DNA of 64,000 nucleotides from Aliiroseovarius sp. F20344 (GCF_023016155.1 NZ_JALKBG010000005.1:186001-250000); one strand, 5' to 3'. Shown: positions 44,594 through 54,616, counted from the first letter of the stretch. The notes: a model not told the origin generated them from the letters alone. A program made the numbers and translations.

Positions 44594-45954
44594 GACGTCA
44601 CCTCCAGTACAGAAGAGGCTGTGCCCTGATCCTCGTGGTAACAGCGGATCAACATGTTCTGGCAAGCCTTCAGTCGGTAATCCGCCGAGGCTCGCATATC
44701 CGTTAAGGGCTCATAGTCCTTGGCAAATTCTTTGGCTGCGGACTGGACGGTTTCAAGAGTCCACGGCTGCCCAATCAATGAGGCTTCGACATGCGTGGCA
44801 CGCTTAGGTGTCCCGGCCATGCCGCCAAACGCAATTCGAGCGGTCGTGACTTTATCGTCCTCAACACCGATGTTGAACGCGCCCAGAACGGCCGAGATAT
44901 CCTGATCGAAACGTTTTGAGAGTTTATAGACCCGAAGCTGATCCGCCTGACGCGGAATCGAGATTGCCTCGACAAACTCGCCTGCCTGACGGTCCTGTTT
45001 GCCATAGTCGATGAAGAAGTCCTCCAACGCGATCTGACGGCGTATGTCCCCGCGACGCAAATGAAGCGTTGCACCTAGAGCGATCAGCGGCGGCGGGCCA
45101 TCACCGATTGGAGAGCCATTGGCAATATTGCCCCCAATCGTCGCGACATTGCGCACTTGAAGTGATGCAAAACGGCGCAGCATTTCCGCGAAATGGGGAT
45201 GGCGACCCAGCATCAGTTGACGCAGATCCTCGATACTGACGCCTGCGCCGATATGGATTTGCGCATCCGTGACTTCGACCTGTTTTAGGTCGGATACGCC
45301 CCCTAGAAAGATTGCAGGCCGGATGTCCCGCAACGCCTTTGTGGTCCAAAGCCCAACATCCGTCGCCCCCGCCACAAGTGTCGCGTGCGGGTGCTCCATC
45401 AACGCCTGCGCCAGACCGTCACTATCCTTCGGCTGCATAGGGTCGTGGCCATCCACTTCGGGCAGATCTGGCGCTTGGGTAATTCCTGCGGGGGCAGGCA
45501 GCTTGCTTGCCTTTTCAGCGGCACGGACAATCGGCGCGTACCCCGTGCATCGGCACAGATTCCCGGCCAGCACATCATCATGCGCCATGTCGCCATTCAA
45601 ATGCGCGGTCGCCAATGACACAGCGATCCCCGGCGTGCAGAACCCGCACTGCGATCCATGTTCTTCGATTAGGGCGGTTTGCACTGGGTGCAGGCCATCG
45701 TCACCCGCCAGTGCCTCGACCGTGGTGACGGATTTTCCATCCAACTGGCCCAAAAAGAGAATGCAGGCATTGACGGCTTTTGCCCCGCCTGCATCCCGCA
45801 CCATGACGGTACAGGCGCCGCAATCACCTTCATTGCAGCCTTCCTTGGTTCCGGTCAGACCGCGGTTCTCGCGCAGCCAATTCAGCGTGGATTGCGTCGG
45901 GTCGACATCGCGCAGGGTCACGCTCTCTCCATTCAGAAGAAAGGTGATAGTCAT
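44590..45954 (-). CDS. xdhA: Xanthine dehydrogenase Fe-S/FAD subunit XdhA
   Basis: A 454-residue electron-transfer subunit. Two [2Fe-2S] sites are visible: the plant-ferredoxin type CNEGDCGACTVMVR with a later Cys (NACILF), and the C-terminal cluster GSQCGFCTPG with NLCRCTGY. The FAD domain follows from about residue 170 (LVAGATDVGLWTTKAL; NVATIGGNIANGSPIGD). It heads the purine unit xdhA-xdhB-xdhC-ABC-channel-BMP, transcribed leftward from the region with the FNR-type box. Confidence 0.95.
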   Translation of the reverse strand: MTITFLLNGESVTLRDVDPTQSTLNWLRENRGLTGTKEGCNEGDCGACTVMVRDAGGAKAVNACILFLGQLDGKSVTTVEALAGDDGLHPVQTALIEEHGSQCGFCTPGIAVSLATAHLNGDMAHDDVLAGNLCRCTGYAPIVRAAEKASKLPAPAGITQAPDLPEVDGHDPMQPKDSDGLAQALMEHPHATLVAGATDVGLWTTKALRDIRPAIFLGGVSDLKQVEVTDAQIHIGAGVSIEDLRQLMLGRHPHFAEMLRRFASLQVRNVATIGGNIANGSPIGDGPPPLIALGATLHLRRGDIRRQIALEDFFIDYGKQDRQAGEFVEAISIPRQADQLRVYKLSKRFDQDISAVLGAFNIGVEDDKVTTARIAFGGMAGTPKRATHVEASLIGQPWTLETVQSAAKEFAKDYEPLTDMRASADYRLKACQNMLIRCYHEDQGTASSVLEVTS

Positions 45955-46086
45955 TTCATAGTCCTGCCGCCTTACCCTGTTGGTGGCCCCGCTATTGGCG
46001 TCCTCGATGCGGCGTAGAAAACGCGCGGGGTTATTCTTGAAGTCAGATCAGAAAAACCGAGAATCGCTTTTGAAGCAAGAAAATCC

Positions 46087-46100
46087 TTGATCACGATCAA
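46087..46100. promoter_or_regulatory. Perfect FNR-type box
   Basis: TTGAT-CACG-ATCAA is an exact match to the FNR/FnrL/FixK consensus TTGAT-N4-ATCAA. It lies between xdhA (minus, start 45954) and the plus-strand gene starting at 46145, with the centre 51 bases before the latter start. This suggests oxygen control of one or both directions. Confidence 0.65.
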
Positions 46101-46144
46101 CGCGAACCTTCCAGTTGGATACTAAATTTCAGGCGGAGGCGGAG

Positions 46145-46966
46145 ATGAAGACATTTGGACTGATACTGCTGCTGATTGCGCTTATCCTTTTGATTGGACA
46201 AATTTTTCTGGGGATGCGGTTTGCCGCGAAGGTCCATGAACTTTCTGACCAGTTGCGGCGTGAAGCAACCGGTAAGATACGTACTGACTTGCCTGAAATC
46301 GTTGCCGCGTTCGCACAGAAGGGCATGGTGGGCGATGAACATATCAGGACAAGCCACTGTGTGTCCCAAGATGTTGAAATGCGCCTTTCCAAAGGGGCTG
46401 ATTGGCAACCAATAACAGCACGTCAGATCGTGTCCACCACAGAACCCGGCTTTGTTTGGTCCGCCACTATGCGGCTTGGCCCGGTGCCCGTGGTCCGAGT
46501 TTTAGACCGGTTTGTGCAAGGGGTCGGCGAACTTGAGGTGCGGCTTCTGGGCGCTTGGCCCATGGGACGCGAAACCGGGGCCGAAGCAGACCGGGGCGAG
46601 GCGATGCGTTACCTTTCGGAGCTGCCATGGTTCCCCGACGCGATCCTTGCCAATCATCAAATCAATTGGCAGCAGGATTCCGATGATCGCGTCGACGTCA
46701 GCTTGCCAGTTGGCGGCAAAGAAGCACGCGTGACGCTGCTATTCAATGCCGAGGGCGACATTGTTGGGATGCAGGCGAGTAATCGTCTTGCAAAAGATGA
46801 GAATGGCGAACCGGTTTTGTTGGATTGGCGCGGAAGCTACTCGAACTATGCAATGCTTGATGGGCGGCGTGTGCCAATTACTGGCGAAGTTGGCTATGTT
46901 TATTCAGATGGGTATGAAGGCTATTGGCGGGGCCGGCTAGGTCCCTGTCAGAATAGGTCGAGTTGA
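46145..46966 (+). CDS. Conserved membrane-anchored protein of unknown function (DUF6544-like)
   Basis: A 273-residue protein with one N-terminal helix (about 3-23) and a soluble domain. Blocks such as TEPGFVWSATMRLGPVPVVRV, LDRFVQGVGELEVRLLGAWP, MRYLSELPWFPDAIL and QINWQQDSDD recall the family I know as DUF6544 (label from memory). ATG 46145 has GGAGG five bases upstream; the longer frame from 46115 is less likely. Function unknown. An FNR-type box lies upstream. Confidence 0.75.
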   Translation: MKTFGLILLLIALILLIGQIFLGMRFAAKVHELSDQLRREATGKIRTDLPEIVAAFAQKGMVGDEHIRTSHCVSQDVEMRLSKGADWQPITARQIVSTTEPGFVWSATMRLGPVPVVRVLDRFVQGVGELEVRLLGAWPMGRETGAEADRGEAMRYLSELPWFPDAILANHQINWQQDSDDRVDVSLPVGGKEARVTLLFNAEGDIVGMQASNRLAKDENGEPVLLDWRGSYSNYAMLDGRRVPITGEVGYVYSDGYEGYWRGRLGPCQNRSS

Positions 46967-46975
46967 TATTTGCAG

Positions 46976-46999
46976 TTCGGTATGCAATAGTATACCGAA
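46976..46999. promoter_or_regulatory. 8-bp inverted repeat upstream of the VOC gene, candidate operator
   Basis: TTCGGTAT (46976-46983) and ATACCGAA (46992-46999) form a perfect inverted repeat with an eight-base spacer, nine bases after the stop of the upstream gene and 18 before the VOC start. It is compact enough for a MarR/PadR/HxlR-type repressor site, or it may be a leader hairpin. Confidence 0.5.
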
Positions 47000-47017
47000 A
47001 AGAGGAGTGCCAATGCC

Positions 47018-47383
47018 ATGCTTCTAAATCTCCATCACGTACAACTCGCGATGCCCAAAGGGCACGAAGACGAAGCCCGCGCGTTTTACGCTGACTTGCT
47101 TGGTCTTTCAGAAGAACCCAAACCTGATGCCTTGCTTGGACGTGGGGGCGTCTGGTTTTGTCTGGGCGACCTGCGTGTTCATCTCGGCGTCGAAACCCCA
47201 TTTCAGCCAGCTCGCAAAGCACATCCAGCTTTCGAAGTCGCGGATCTGGATGCTTTGGGGGAGCGATTGAAGCAGGCGGGATGCCGCGTTCGGATCGATG
47301 AAAAGCTGCCCGATTATAACCGGTTCTACACCGAAGACCCATTCGGAAACCGGATCGAATGCCTCGAGCGCGCCAAAACGTAA
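47018..47383 (+). CDS. VOC-superfamily (glyoxalase/dioxygenase-fold) protein
   Basis: A 121-residue single-domain VOC protein made of two beta-alpha-beta3 modules. It has HHVQLAMPKG with the first His ligand, an EARAFYADLLGL helix, and RFYTEDPFGNRIECLE with the Glu ligand near the end. Similar proteins are lyases, dioxygenases or resistance proteins; the substrate cannot be told. The ribosome site GAGGAG lies better for an earlier ATG (47013), which opens a four-codon frame (MPCF) overlapping this start. Confidence 0.85.
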   Translation: MLLNLHHVQLAMPKGHEDEARAFYADLLGLSEEPKPDALLGRGGVWFCLGDLRVHLGVETPFQPARKAHPAFEVADLDALGERLKQAGCRVRIDEKLPDYNRFYTEDPFGNRIECLERAKT

Positions 47384-47426
47384 TCGGTCTCTTTCAGAAC
47401 TCCGTCCGCTCGTCTAACTTGTGGCA

Positions 47427-50400
47427 ATGAGCAGCCAACCCCGATTCATTCACCTTCGCACGCACACCCAGTATTCGCTTCTGGAAGGCGCCGTTCCTGT
47501 CAAAAAACTGCCCGGTCTTTGCGCCGCGCATGACATGCCCGCCGTCGCGATGACTGACACAAATAACATGTTTGCGGCACTGGAGTTTTCCGTGACCGCT
47601 GCTGACGAAGGCGTGCAGCCCATTATCGGGTGTCAGGTTGATGTCTGCTTTGATCCTTCTGAGCCGGGCGAGGCCCCAAAAGCCCCAGCCGCCGTTGTTT
47701 TGCTGGCCCAAACCGAGGCAGGGTACGAGGGGCTGATGCGACTTAACACCTGCCTCTATGTTGATAAAAACGGCGCGCTGCCTCAGGTGACATTAGAGGA
47801 CCTTGAGGCCAATTCTGAAGGCGTGATTTGCCTGACGGGTGGGGCGGAAGGCCCTGTAGGGCAGCTTCTGCAGAACGGTCAGCGCGACAAGGCCGAGGCG
47901 CTGATGCGCAGGCTTCACACGATCTACGGTGACCGCCTTTATATGGAATTGCAACGTCACCCCGGCGAGGGTGGCCAACCCACCGAACCCGAACGTCTGA
48001 CGGAACGCGGCTTTGTTGAGATGGCCTATCAGATGGGCATTCCCCTGGTCGCCACCAATGATGTCTATTTCCCCGCGCAAAAACTATACGAGGCGCATGA
48101 CGCTCTGATCTGTATAAAAGAAGGCGCTTATGTGGATCAGCAGGACGGTCGCCGCCGCCTGACACCGCAGCACTATTTCAAAAGCCCTGAGGAAATGATC
48201 ACGCTTTTTGCTGATATTCCGGAAGCGATTGAAAACACGGTGGAGATCGCAAAGCGCTGTGCTTTCATGGCCTATCGTCGCGATCCGATCTTGCCGAAAT
48301 TCGCGGATGATGAGGTGGCCGAACTGCGGCGACAGGCCGAGGCCGGTCTGGAATACCGCCTTTCAATGATCCCGCATGCTGTCAGCGTCGAAGAATACAA
48401 GGAACGGCTTAATTTTGAGCTCGATATCATCGAGGGCATGGGCTTCCCCGGCTACTTCCTGATCGTTGCCGACTTCATCAAATGGGGCAAGGACCAAGGT
48501 ATTCCTGTGGGGCCGGGCCGGGGGTCCGGTGCAGGCAGCCTCGTCGCCTATGCCCTGTTGATCACCGACCTTGATCCGCTGCGCTATTCACTGCTGTTCG
48601 AACGCTTCCTGAACCCGGAACGTGTGTCGATGCCAGACTTCGACATCGACTTCTGCATGGATCGACGGGAAGAGGTGATCCGCTACGTTCAGGAAAAATA
48701 TGGCCGAGACAAAGTCGGGCAGATCATCACCTTCGGCGCGCTTCTTTCCAAGGCCGCCGTGCGCGACGTGGGCCGGGTGCTGCAAATGCCTTACGGGCAA
48801 GTGGACCGTCTGTCGAAGATGATCCCGGTTGAGGGCGTGAAGCCCGTGTCGATCGAGAAAGCGCTGGCTGACGAACCGCGCCTGCGCGAAGAAGCCCGCG
48901 CCGAGGAAGTGGTCGATCGGCTGCTCACTTATGGCCAGCAGATCGAAGGGCTATTGCGCAACGCATCAACCCATGCGGCGGGGGTTGTGATCGGAGATCG
49001 TCCGCTAGACGCGCTTGTGCCGCTCTATCAGGATCCGCGTTCTGACATGCCCGCCACCCAGTTCAACATGAAATGGGTCGAGCAGGCCGGTCTTGTGAAG
49101 TTCGACTTCTTGGGTCTGAAAACACTGACCGTCATTCAGAACGCTGTGGACCTGATCCGGGGACAGGGGCGCGACATCCATACGGGACCGAATGGCGATC
49201 AACTCTACGATCCGCCCGAAGGCGCGGTGAATGAAATCAACGCCATCCCGCTGGATGACGAACCAACCTACAAGCTCTATGCCGCCGCGAAAACAGTCGC
49301 TGTATTCCAGGTGGAATCTACCGGCATGATGGATGCGCTACGGCGCATGAAACCCACCTGTATCGAAGATATCGTGGCCCTTGTGGCGCTGTATCGTCCC
49401 GGCCCGATGGAGAACATCCCGACCTATTGCGAGGTCAAAAATGGCTTGAAAGAAATCGAGTCCGTTCATCCTCTGATCGACCATATTCTCGAGGAAACTC
49501 AAGGGATTATTGTTTATCAGGAACAGGTTATGCAGATCGCGCAGGTCATGGCGGGTTATTCGCTTGGCGGCGCGGATTTGTTGCGCCGGGCCATGGGTAA
49601 GAAGATCAAAGAGGCGATGGACGCCGAGCGTCCGAAGTTCGAAAAGGGTGCTGCCGAAAACGGTGTGCCTGCCAAGAAAGCCTCGGAAGTCTTCGACCTT
49701 CTGGAAAAATTCGCCAACTACGGCTTCAACAAATCCCACGCCGCTGCCTATGCGGTCGTCAGCTATCAAACCGCATGGCTGAAAGCGAACCACCCGGTCG
49801 AGTTTATGGCTGGTGTGATGAATTGCGATATCCACCTGACCGACAAGCTGGCGGTTTACGCCAACGAAGTGCGCCGCGGTATGGATCTCGAGATCGTACC
49901 GCCTTGCGTGAACCGCTCGCTCGAGACCTTCAGCGTGAAGGATGGCAAAGTTGTCTACGGTCTGGGCGCTCTGAAAAACGTCGGTATCGAAGCGATGAAG
50001 CTGGTGGTCGAGGGTCGCAAAGTGGACGGCGCCGACAAGCCCTTCGCCACGCTCTTTGATTTCGCCCGCCGCGTGGATCTGAAACGCGTTGGCAAGCGCC
50101 CGATGGAGATGCTGGCCCGTGCAGGTGCCTTTGATCAGCTCGACAAGAACCGCCGCCGTATTTTCGACAGCCTCGATGGTCTGGTCAACTATTCGGCGGC
50201 CATTCACGAACAGCGCGCCTCGAACCAGGTGTCTCTGTTTGGAGAAGCGGGGGATGACCTGCCTGAACCACGCCTTTCCCCTGTTGGCGACTGGCTGCCA
50301 AGCGAACGTCTGGCGGAAGAGCAGAAAGCGATTGGTTTCTACCTGTCAGGCCACCCACTGGACGACTACATGGCAGCGCTGAAGCGCAAGCAGGTCATGT

Positions 50401-50942
50401 CACTGGCCGAGCTTGAAAAGAAATCTGAACGCGGGGCGTCCATCGCCAAGATCGCGGGCACTGTGGCCGGACGGCAGGAACGTAAATCCGCGCGCGGAAA
50501 CCGCTTTGCCTTTGCGCAACTGACGGATCCGACAGGGCAATATGAGGTCACGATCTTCTCAGACGTGTTAGAGAAATGCCGCGATTATCTGGAAACCGGG
50601 GCCAACGTGGTCGTAACGGTCGAAGCGACGATGGAGGCCGATCAGTTGAAGCTTCTGGCCCGCTCAATCTCGCCCATCGACAATGTGGTGTCGGATGTGG
50701 GGGGCATGGCGTTGAAGCTCTACCTGGAAGAGCCGACCGTTTTGGAACAAGTCGCATCCCTTCTGAATGATGCCGCTGAAAAGGCCCGCAACGTGCGGCC
50801 GGGCGAAATCTCGATCTGTCTGATGGACCCCAGTTTGCCGGGTGAGGTCGAAATGACACTTGGGCAATCCTACCCGCTTAACCCGCAGATCAAAGGAGCG
50901 CTGAAGTCACTGAATGGCGTGATTGATGTGGAAGAGGTTTGA
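47427..50942 (+). CDS. dnaE: DNA polymerase III subunit alpha DnaE
   Basis: A 1171-residue replicative polymerase. The N-terminal PHP domain has FIHLRTHTQYSLLEGAVP and VAMTDTNNM. The palm motif PDFDIDFCMD contains catalytic Asp residues, preceded by GPGRGSGAGSLVAYAL. Then come finger motifs such as MGKKIKEAMD and NKSHAAAYAVVSYQTAWLKA, a helix-hairpin-helix region and an OB domain (IAGTVAGRQERKSARG). ATG 47427 was chosen over GTG 47421. Length and order fit the usual enzyme. Confidence 0.96.
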   Translation: MSSQPRFIHLRTHTQYSLLEGAVPVKKLPGLCAAHDMPAVAMTDTNNMFAALEFSVTAADEGVQPIIGCQVDVCFDPSEPGEAPKAPAAVVLLAQTEAGYEGLMRLNTCLYVDKNGALPQVTLEDLEANSEGVICLTGGAEGPVGQLLQNGQRDKAEALMRRLHTIYGDRLYMELQRHPGEGGQPTEPERLTERGFVEMAYQMGIPLVATNDVYFPAQKLYEAHDALICIKEGAYVDQQDGRRRLTPQHYFKSPEEMITLFADIPEAIENTVEIAKRCAFMAYRRDPILPKFADDEVAELRRQAEAGLEYRLSMIPHAVSVEEYKERLNFELDIIEGMGFPGYFLIVADFIKWGKDQGIPVGPGRGSGAGSLVAYALLITDLDPLRYSLLFERFLNPERVSMPDFDIDFCMDRREEVIRYVQEKYGRDKVGQIITFGALLSKAAVRDVGRVLQMPYGQVDRLSKMIPVEGVKPVSIEKALADEPRLREEARAEEVVDRLLTYGQQIEGLLRNASTHAAGVVIGDRPLDALVPLYQDPRSDMPATQFNMKWVEQAGLVKFDFLGLKTLTVIQNAVDLIRGQGRDIHTGPNGDQLYDPPEGAVNEINAIPLDDEPTYKLYAAAKTVAVFQVESTGMMDALRRMKPTCIEDIVALVALYRPGPMENIPTYCEVKNGLKEIESVHPLIDHILEETQGIIVYQEQVMQIAQVMAGYSLGGADLLRRAMGKKIKEAMDAERPKFEKGAAENGVPAKKASEVFDLLEKFANYGFNKSHAAAYAVVSYQTAWLKANHPVEFMAGVMNCDIHLTDKLAVYANEVRRGMDLEIVPPCVNRSLETFSVKDGKVVYGLGALKNVGIEAMKLVVEGRKVDGADKPFATLFDFARRVDLKRVGKRPMEMLARAGAFDQLDKNRRRIFDSLDGLVNYSAAIHEQRASNQVSLFGEAGDDLPEPRLSPVGDWLPSERLAEEQKAIGFYLSGHPLDDYMAALKRKQVMSLAELEKKSERGASIAKIAGTVAGRQERKSARGNRFAFAQLTDPTGQYEVTIFSDVLEKCRDYLETGANVVVTVEATMEADQLKLLARSISPIDNVVSDVGGMALKLYLEEPTVLEQVASLLNDAAEKARNVRPGEISICLMDPSLPGEVEMTLGQSYPLNPQIKGALKSLNGVIDVEEV

Positions 50943-50977
50943 TTGAAGCTTAGATGGCGGGTTGACCGCAACGTGCC

Positions 50978-51187
50978 TCAGTAATGTGGCGGGCGTTCGT
51001 CACCTAAGATCACGCCGCCCGTTCCCGCGTTCTCACGTTGGGCTTCGCGCTCCATCAGCATCTTCACGCGATGCGCCATCGTTGACAGCTCCGTATCCTG
51101 CCGCGCGACGACGTCGTTCAATTCCTCGACCTGACGGGTCAGGTGGGAAACGGTTTCTTCAAGTTGGGTCAGGCGATCATCTGTCAT
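50978..51187 (-). CDS. slyX: SlyX-family protein
   Basis: A 69-residue coiled-coil protein: LTQLEETVSHLTRQVEELNDVVARQ heptads (read in pieces) and the typical C-terminus DERPPHY. ATG 51187 gives the standard length; the longer frame adds an unrelated basic N-terminus. It is convergent with dnaE. Function unknown in the family. Confidence 0.88.
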   Translation of the reverse strand: MTDDRLTQLEETVSHLTRQVEELNDVVARQDTELSTMAHRVKMLMEREAQRENAGTGGVILGDERPPHY

Positions 51188-51330
51188 AGCGCCCTCATAG
51201 CGCGGCTTGCGGCTAAGACCCAGCGCTTTTCGCATGTGGCGGTAAATCGTGAAGAAAAGCAGGCTTTCCTTGCCCCCAAGCCGCCCATCCGCTAGACCGC
51301 CCGCGAACCTTATCGGAACTGGGACCAGTC

Positions 51331-52818
51331 ATGGCCAAGCAGAAAAAACAGCCCCGCCCCAAGGCAATCACGCCCAAGGGATTTCGCGACTATTTCGGAG
51401 CGGAAGTGGACGAGCGTAAACATATGCTCGACCAGATTGCGGCTGTGTACCATCGCTATGGGTTTGACGCGCTGGAAAGCTCGGCTGTCGAAACGGTCGA
51501 GGCGCTGGGTAAATTCCTGCCCGATGTGGATCGTCCGAACGAAGGCGTCTTCGCGTGGCAGGAGTTCGATGAAAAGGACAATGGCGACTGGATGGCCCTG
51601 CGCTATGATCTGACCGCGCCGTTGGCGCGTGTCTATGCGCAACATCGCAATGACCTGCCTTCCCCCTATCGTCGCTATGCGATGGGTCCGGTCTGGCGCA
51701 ACGAAAAGCCCGGTCCGGGTCGTTTTCGGCAGTTTTATCAATGTGATGCGGACACGGTGGGCACGGCTTCGATGGCCGCGGATGCCGAGATTTGCGCGCT
51801 TCTGGCAGACACGCTGGAAACCGTTGGTATCCCGCGTGGCGACTATCTGGTCCGGGTGAATAACCGCAAGGTTATGAATGGCGTTCTGGAAGTTATGGGC
51901 GTGGGCGAAGGTCCTGAACGTGACGCGGTTCTGCGCACCATCGACAAGTTCGACAAGGTGGGCGAAGCAGGCGTGCGCGAGCTTTTGGGCAAGGGGCGTT
52001 TGGATGCGTCGGGTGCTTATATTGACGGTGTGGGTCTGTCGGATGAACAGGCAGAACCGGTGCTGGCCTTCCTCACCTCGAAGGGTGCGACGGCCGCCGA
52101 GACGCTTGCGAACCTTCGCGCTGCAGTAGGTGAAAGCGCGATTGGTGCTGAAGGCATTGCAGAGCTTGAACAGATCGCCGAGCTTCTGACCGCTCAAGGA
52201 TATGGCCCTGATCGGATCGAGATTGACCCCTCGGTCGTGCGCGGGCTGGGCTACTACACCGGTCCCGTGTTCGAGGCCGAACTGACCTTCGAAATCCTCG
52301 ACGAGAAGGGCCGCCCGCGCCAGTTCGGGTCCGTGGCTGGTGGTGGCCGCTACGACGATCTGGTCAAGCGCTTCACAGGCCAAGCGGTTCCCGCAACCGG
52401 CATTTCCATCGGCGTGGATCGCCTGCTTGCCGCGCTGCGTGCCAAGGGTCGTATGAGCGGCAAGGCCGTTGGCCCCGTGGTGGTTACCGTCATGGATAAG
52501 GCGCGTCTGGCGGAGTATCAGTCGATGGTGTCCGAGCTGCGCAACGCTGGTATCCGGGCCGAGGTTTATTTGGGTAATCCCAAGAATTTCGGCAACCAGT
52601 TGAAATATGCTGACAAGCGCAAATCACCCGTCGCGGTGATTGCGGGTTCAGACGAGTTTGACGCCGGCAAGGTCCAGATCAAGGACCTCGTTCTGGGAGC
52701 GAAGATCGCTGAAAGCGCCACGCTTGAAGAATGGAAAGAGCGACCAAGCCAATTCGAATGCAACCGTTCGGAACTGGTCGCCAAGGTGCGCGAGATCATC
52801 GAGGCATCCGATGACTGA
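51331..52818 (+). CDS. hisS: Histidyl-tRNA synthetase
   Basis: A 495-residue class II synthetase. Motif 1 is in the region [10 protein letters not shown], motif 2 is [23 protein letters not shown], the histidine-binding loop is [13 protein letters not shown], and motif 3 is [16 protein letters not shown]. The C-terminal anticodon domain follows ([18 protein letters not shown]). The stop overlaps the hisZ start by eight bases, making a hisS-hisZ-hisG operon. Confidence 0.95.
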   Translation: MAKQKKQPRPKAITPKGFRDYFGAEVDERKHMLDQIAAVYHRYGFDALESSAVETVEALGKFLPDVDRPNEGVFAWQEFDEKDNGDWMALRYDLTAPLARVYAQHRNDLPSPYRRYAMGPVWRNEKPGPGRFRQFYQCDADTVGTASMAADAEICALLADTLETVGIPRGDYLVRVNNRKVMNGVLEVMGVGEGPERDAVLRTIDKFDKVGEAGVRELLGKGRLDASGAYIDGVGLSDEQAEPVLAFLTSKGATAAETLANLRAAVGESAIGAEGIAELEQIAELLTAQGYGPDRIEIDPSVVRGLGYYTGPVFEAELTFEILDEKGRPRQFGSVAGGGRYDDLVKRFTGQAVPATGISIGVDRLLAALRAKGRMSGKAVGPVVVTVMDKARLAEYQSMVSELRNAGIRAEVYLGNPKNFGNQLKYADKRKSPVAVIAGSDEFDAGKVQIKDLVLGAKIAESATLEEWKERPSQFECNRSELVAKVREIIEASDD

Positions 52819-53911
52819 CAAGGCACTGATCAGGGCCGAAGCAACACGGCTAAGGGGCTTTTTTGAAACGAAGGGCGCTCAGGTTGTCGAGGCTGACATT
52901 CTGCAGCCCGCTGGCACACTTCTGGACCTCTATGGCGAAGACATTCGCGGCCGCGCGTTTGTAAGCCATGACCCGATGCGTGGCGAGGTTATGCTGCGCC
53001 CAGATTTCACCGTGCCCGTGGTGCAAATGCACATGGCCGAGGGGGCAGAACCCGCGCGCTACACATATATGGGCGAAGTTTTCCGAGCTCAGGAGCAAGT
53101 GGCCGAACGGGCGCCTGAGTATTTCCAAGTGGGATACGAGGTGTTCGACCGCGACGCGCCGATTGATGCGGATGCTGAGGTGTTTGCACTGATCCGTGGA
53201 GCATTGGAACCTTTGTCGCTGCGTGCGGCAACCGGGGATATGGGCCTTCTGTTGGCTGCTGTGCGCGGCTTGAAAACAACCGATCGCCGCAAAGCAGCCC
53301 TTCTGCGCCACATCTGGCGTCCGCGCCGTTTCCGCGCGCTTCTGGACCGTTTTGCAGGCCGCGCACCGCTGCCAGAAGGCCGCGAAGCGTTGTTGGCGAA
53401 AGAAGATCCGATGATCGATGCCGGGCCACAAATCGGTCTGCGCAGCGCTGCCGAAATTTCTGAGCGTGTTGACGCTTTGCGCGAAGACGCTGCTGCCGCC
53501 GCGATCTCAACGCAAGAGGTCGAGCTGCTGGATGACCTTCTGGCCCTGCGCGAGTCCACATCGAATGTACTGGAGCATCTGCGCGACATCGCCGTGGACA
53601 TGCCCGCAATCGCAGATGCCGTGGATCGCTTGGAAGCGCGTGCCGAAGCGCTGGTTAAGCGTGGCGTGAATGTCGATACACTCGATTTCGAAGGCAGTTA
53701 TGGGCGCACTTCGATGGAATACTATGACGGGTTTGTCTTTGGTTTCTACGCCGAAGCGCGCCCAGACCTGCCACCTGTTGCAACTGGCGGGCGCTACGAT
53801 GCGCTGACCCGTGTTTTGGGCAATCAAAATGGCAGCGGTGAGATCCCAGCAGTGGGCGGGGTCATCCGGCCCGAGCTACTGTTGGAACTTGGTGCGGGGG
53901 ACAAAGCATGA
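52811..53911 (+). CDS. hisZ: ATP phosphoribosyltransferase regulatory subunit HisZ
   Basis: A 366-residue HisRS-like protein without aminoacylation function. The class II core is recognisable ([46 protein letters not shown]), but the anticodon domain is missing. ATG 52811 lies inside the end of hisS, and the longer frame from 52640 is a shadow of hisS. HisZ activates the short-form HisG that follows. Confidence 0.93.
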   Translation: MTDKALIRAEATRLRGFFETKGAQVVEADILQPAGTLLDLYGEDIRGRAFVSHDPMRGEVMLRPDFTVPVVQMHMAEGAEPARYTYMGEVFRAQEQVAERAPEYFQVGYEVFDRDAPIDADAEVFALIRGALEPLSLRAATGDMGLLLAAVRGLKTTDRRKAALLRHIWRPRRFRALLDRFAGRAPLPEGREALLAKEDPMIDAGPQIGLRSAAEISERVDALREDAAAAAISTQEVELLDDLLALRESTSNVLEHLRDIAVDMPAIADAVDRLEARAEALVKRGVNVDTLDFEGSYGRTSMEYYDGFVFGFYAEARPDLPPVATGGRYDALTRVLGNQNGSGEIPAVGGVIRPELLLELGAGDKA

Positions 53912-54606
53912 CGTTGAAGCTTGGAGTGCCCTCGAAGGGCCGCCTGATGGAGAAAACTTTTGATTGGTTCGGCGCGCGTGGCGTTGAATTGTCCCGCACT
54001 GGGTCTGACCGCGAATACGCGGCGGCCGTAAAGGGGATCGAAGGTGTCGAGCTTGTGTTGCTTTCAGCCGGTGAAATCCCGCGCGAGCTGGCCGCGGGCC
54101 GTATCCATCTGGGCGTGACCGGATCGGATCTTGTGCGTGAGAAACTGGCCGCTTGGCCCGATAAGGTGTCAGAGCTTGCTCTTATGGGCTTTGGCCATGC
54201 GGATCTGGTGATTGCAGTACCGAAATGCTGGGTCGATGTGAACACACTGGACGACTTGGATGCGGTGGCAGCGGCTTTCCGCGCCAAACACGGATTCCGG
54301 CTGCGCATCGCCACCAAGTATCACCGTTTGATCCGCGATCACCTGCGTGATCACGGCGTGGCGGATTATCAGCTTGTGGACAGTCAGGGCGCAACGGAAG
54401 GCACCGTGAAAAACGAAACGGCCGAGGCGATTGCCGATATCACCTCGACCGGGGAAACTCTGCGCGCCAATCACCTGAAGATTCTGGCGGGCGCACCAGT
54501 TCACAAATCACAAGCGACCCTGTTCAAAGCGCGGGGTGCAGATTGGAACGACAAGACCCGTGCGACCTTCGCTGTGCTCACTGACAAGCTGGGCATCAAC
54601 GCCTGA
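53908..54606 (+). CDS. hisG: ATP phosphoribosyltransferase, short form HisG
   Basis: A 232-residue HisG(S) without the C-terminal regulatory domain, consistent with the presence of hisZ. Motifs are LGVPSKGRLMEKT, GRIHLGVTGSDLV, and the PRPP loop in QGATEGTVKNETAEAIADI. It starts with a four-base overlap with hisZ. It catalyses the first step of histidine synthesis. Confidence 0.95.
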   Translation: MTLKLGVPSKGRLMEKTFDWFGARGVELSRTGSDREYAAAVKGIEGVELVLLSAGEIPRELAAGRIHLGVTGSDLVREKLAAWPDKVSELALMGFGHADLVIAVPKCWVDVNTLDDLDAVAAAFRAKHGFRLRIATKYHRLIRDHLRDHGVADYQLVDSQGATEGTVKNETAEAIADITSTGETLRANHLKILAGAPVHKSQATLFKARGADWNDKTRATFAVLTDKLGINA

Positions 54607-54616
54607 GTGATCTTAC

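Noticed and set aside
52640-52810. N-terminal extension of hisZ
   Set aside because: The extra residues are hisS read in another frame; the ATG at 52811 in the hisS end gives the standard HisZ start.
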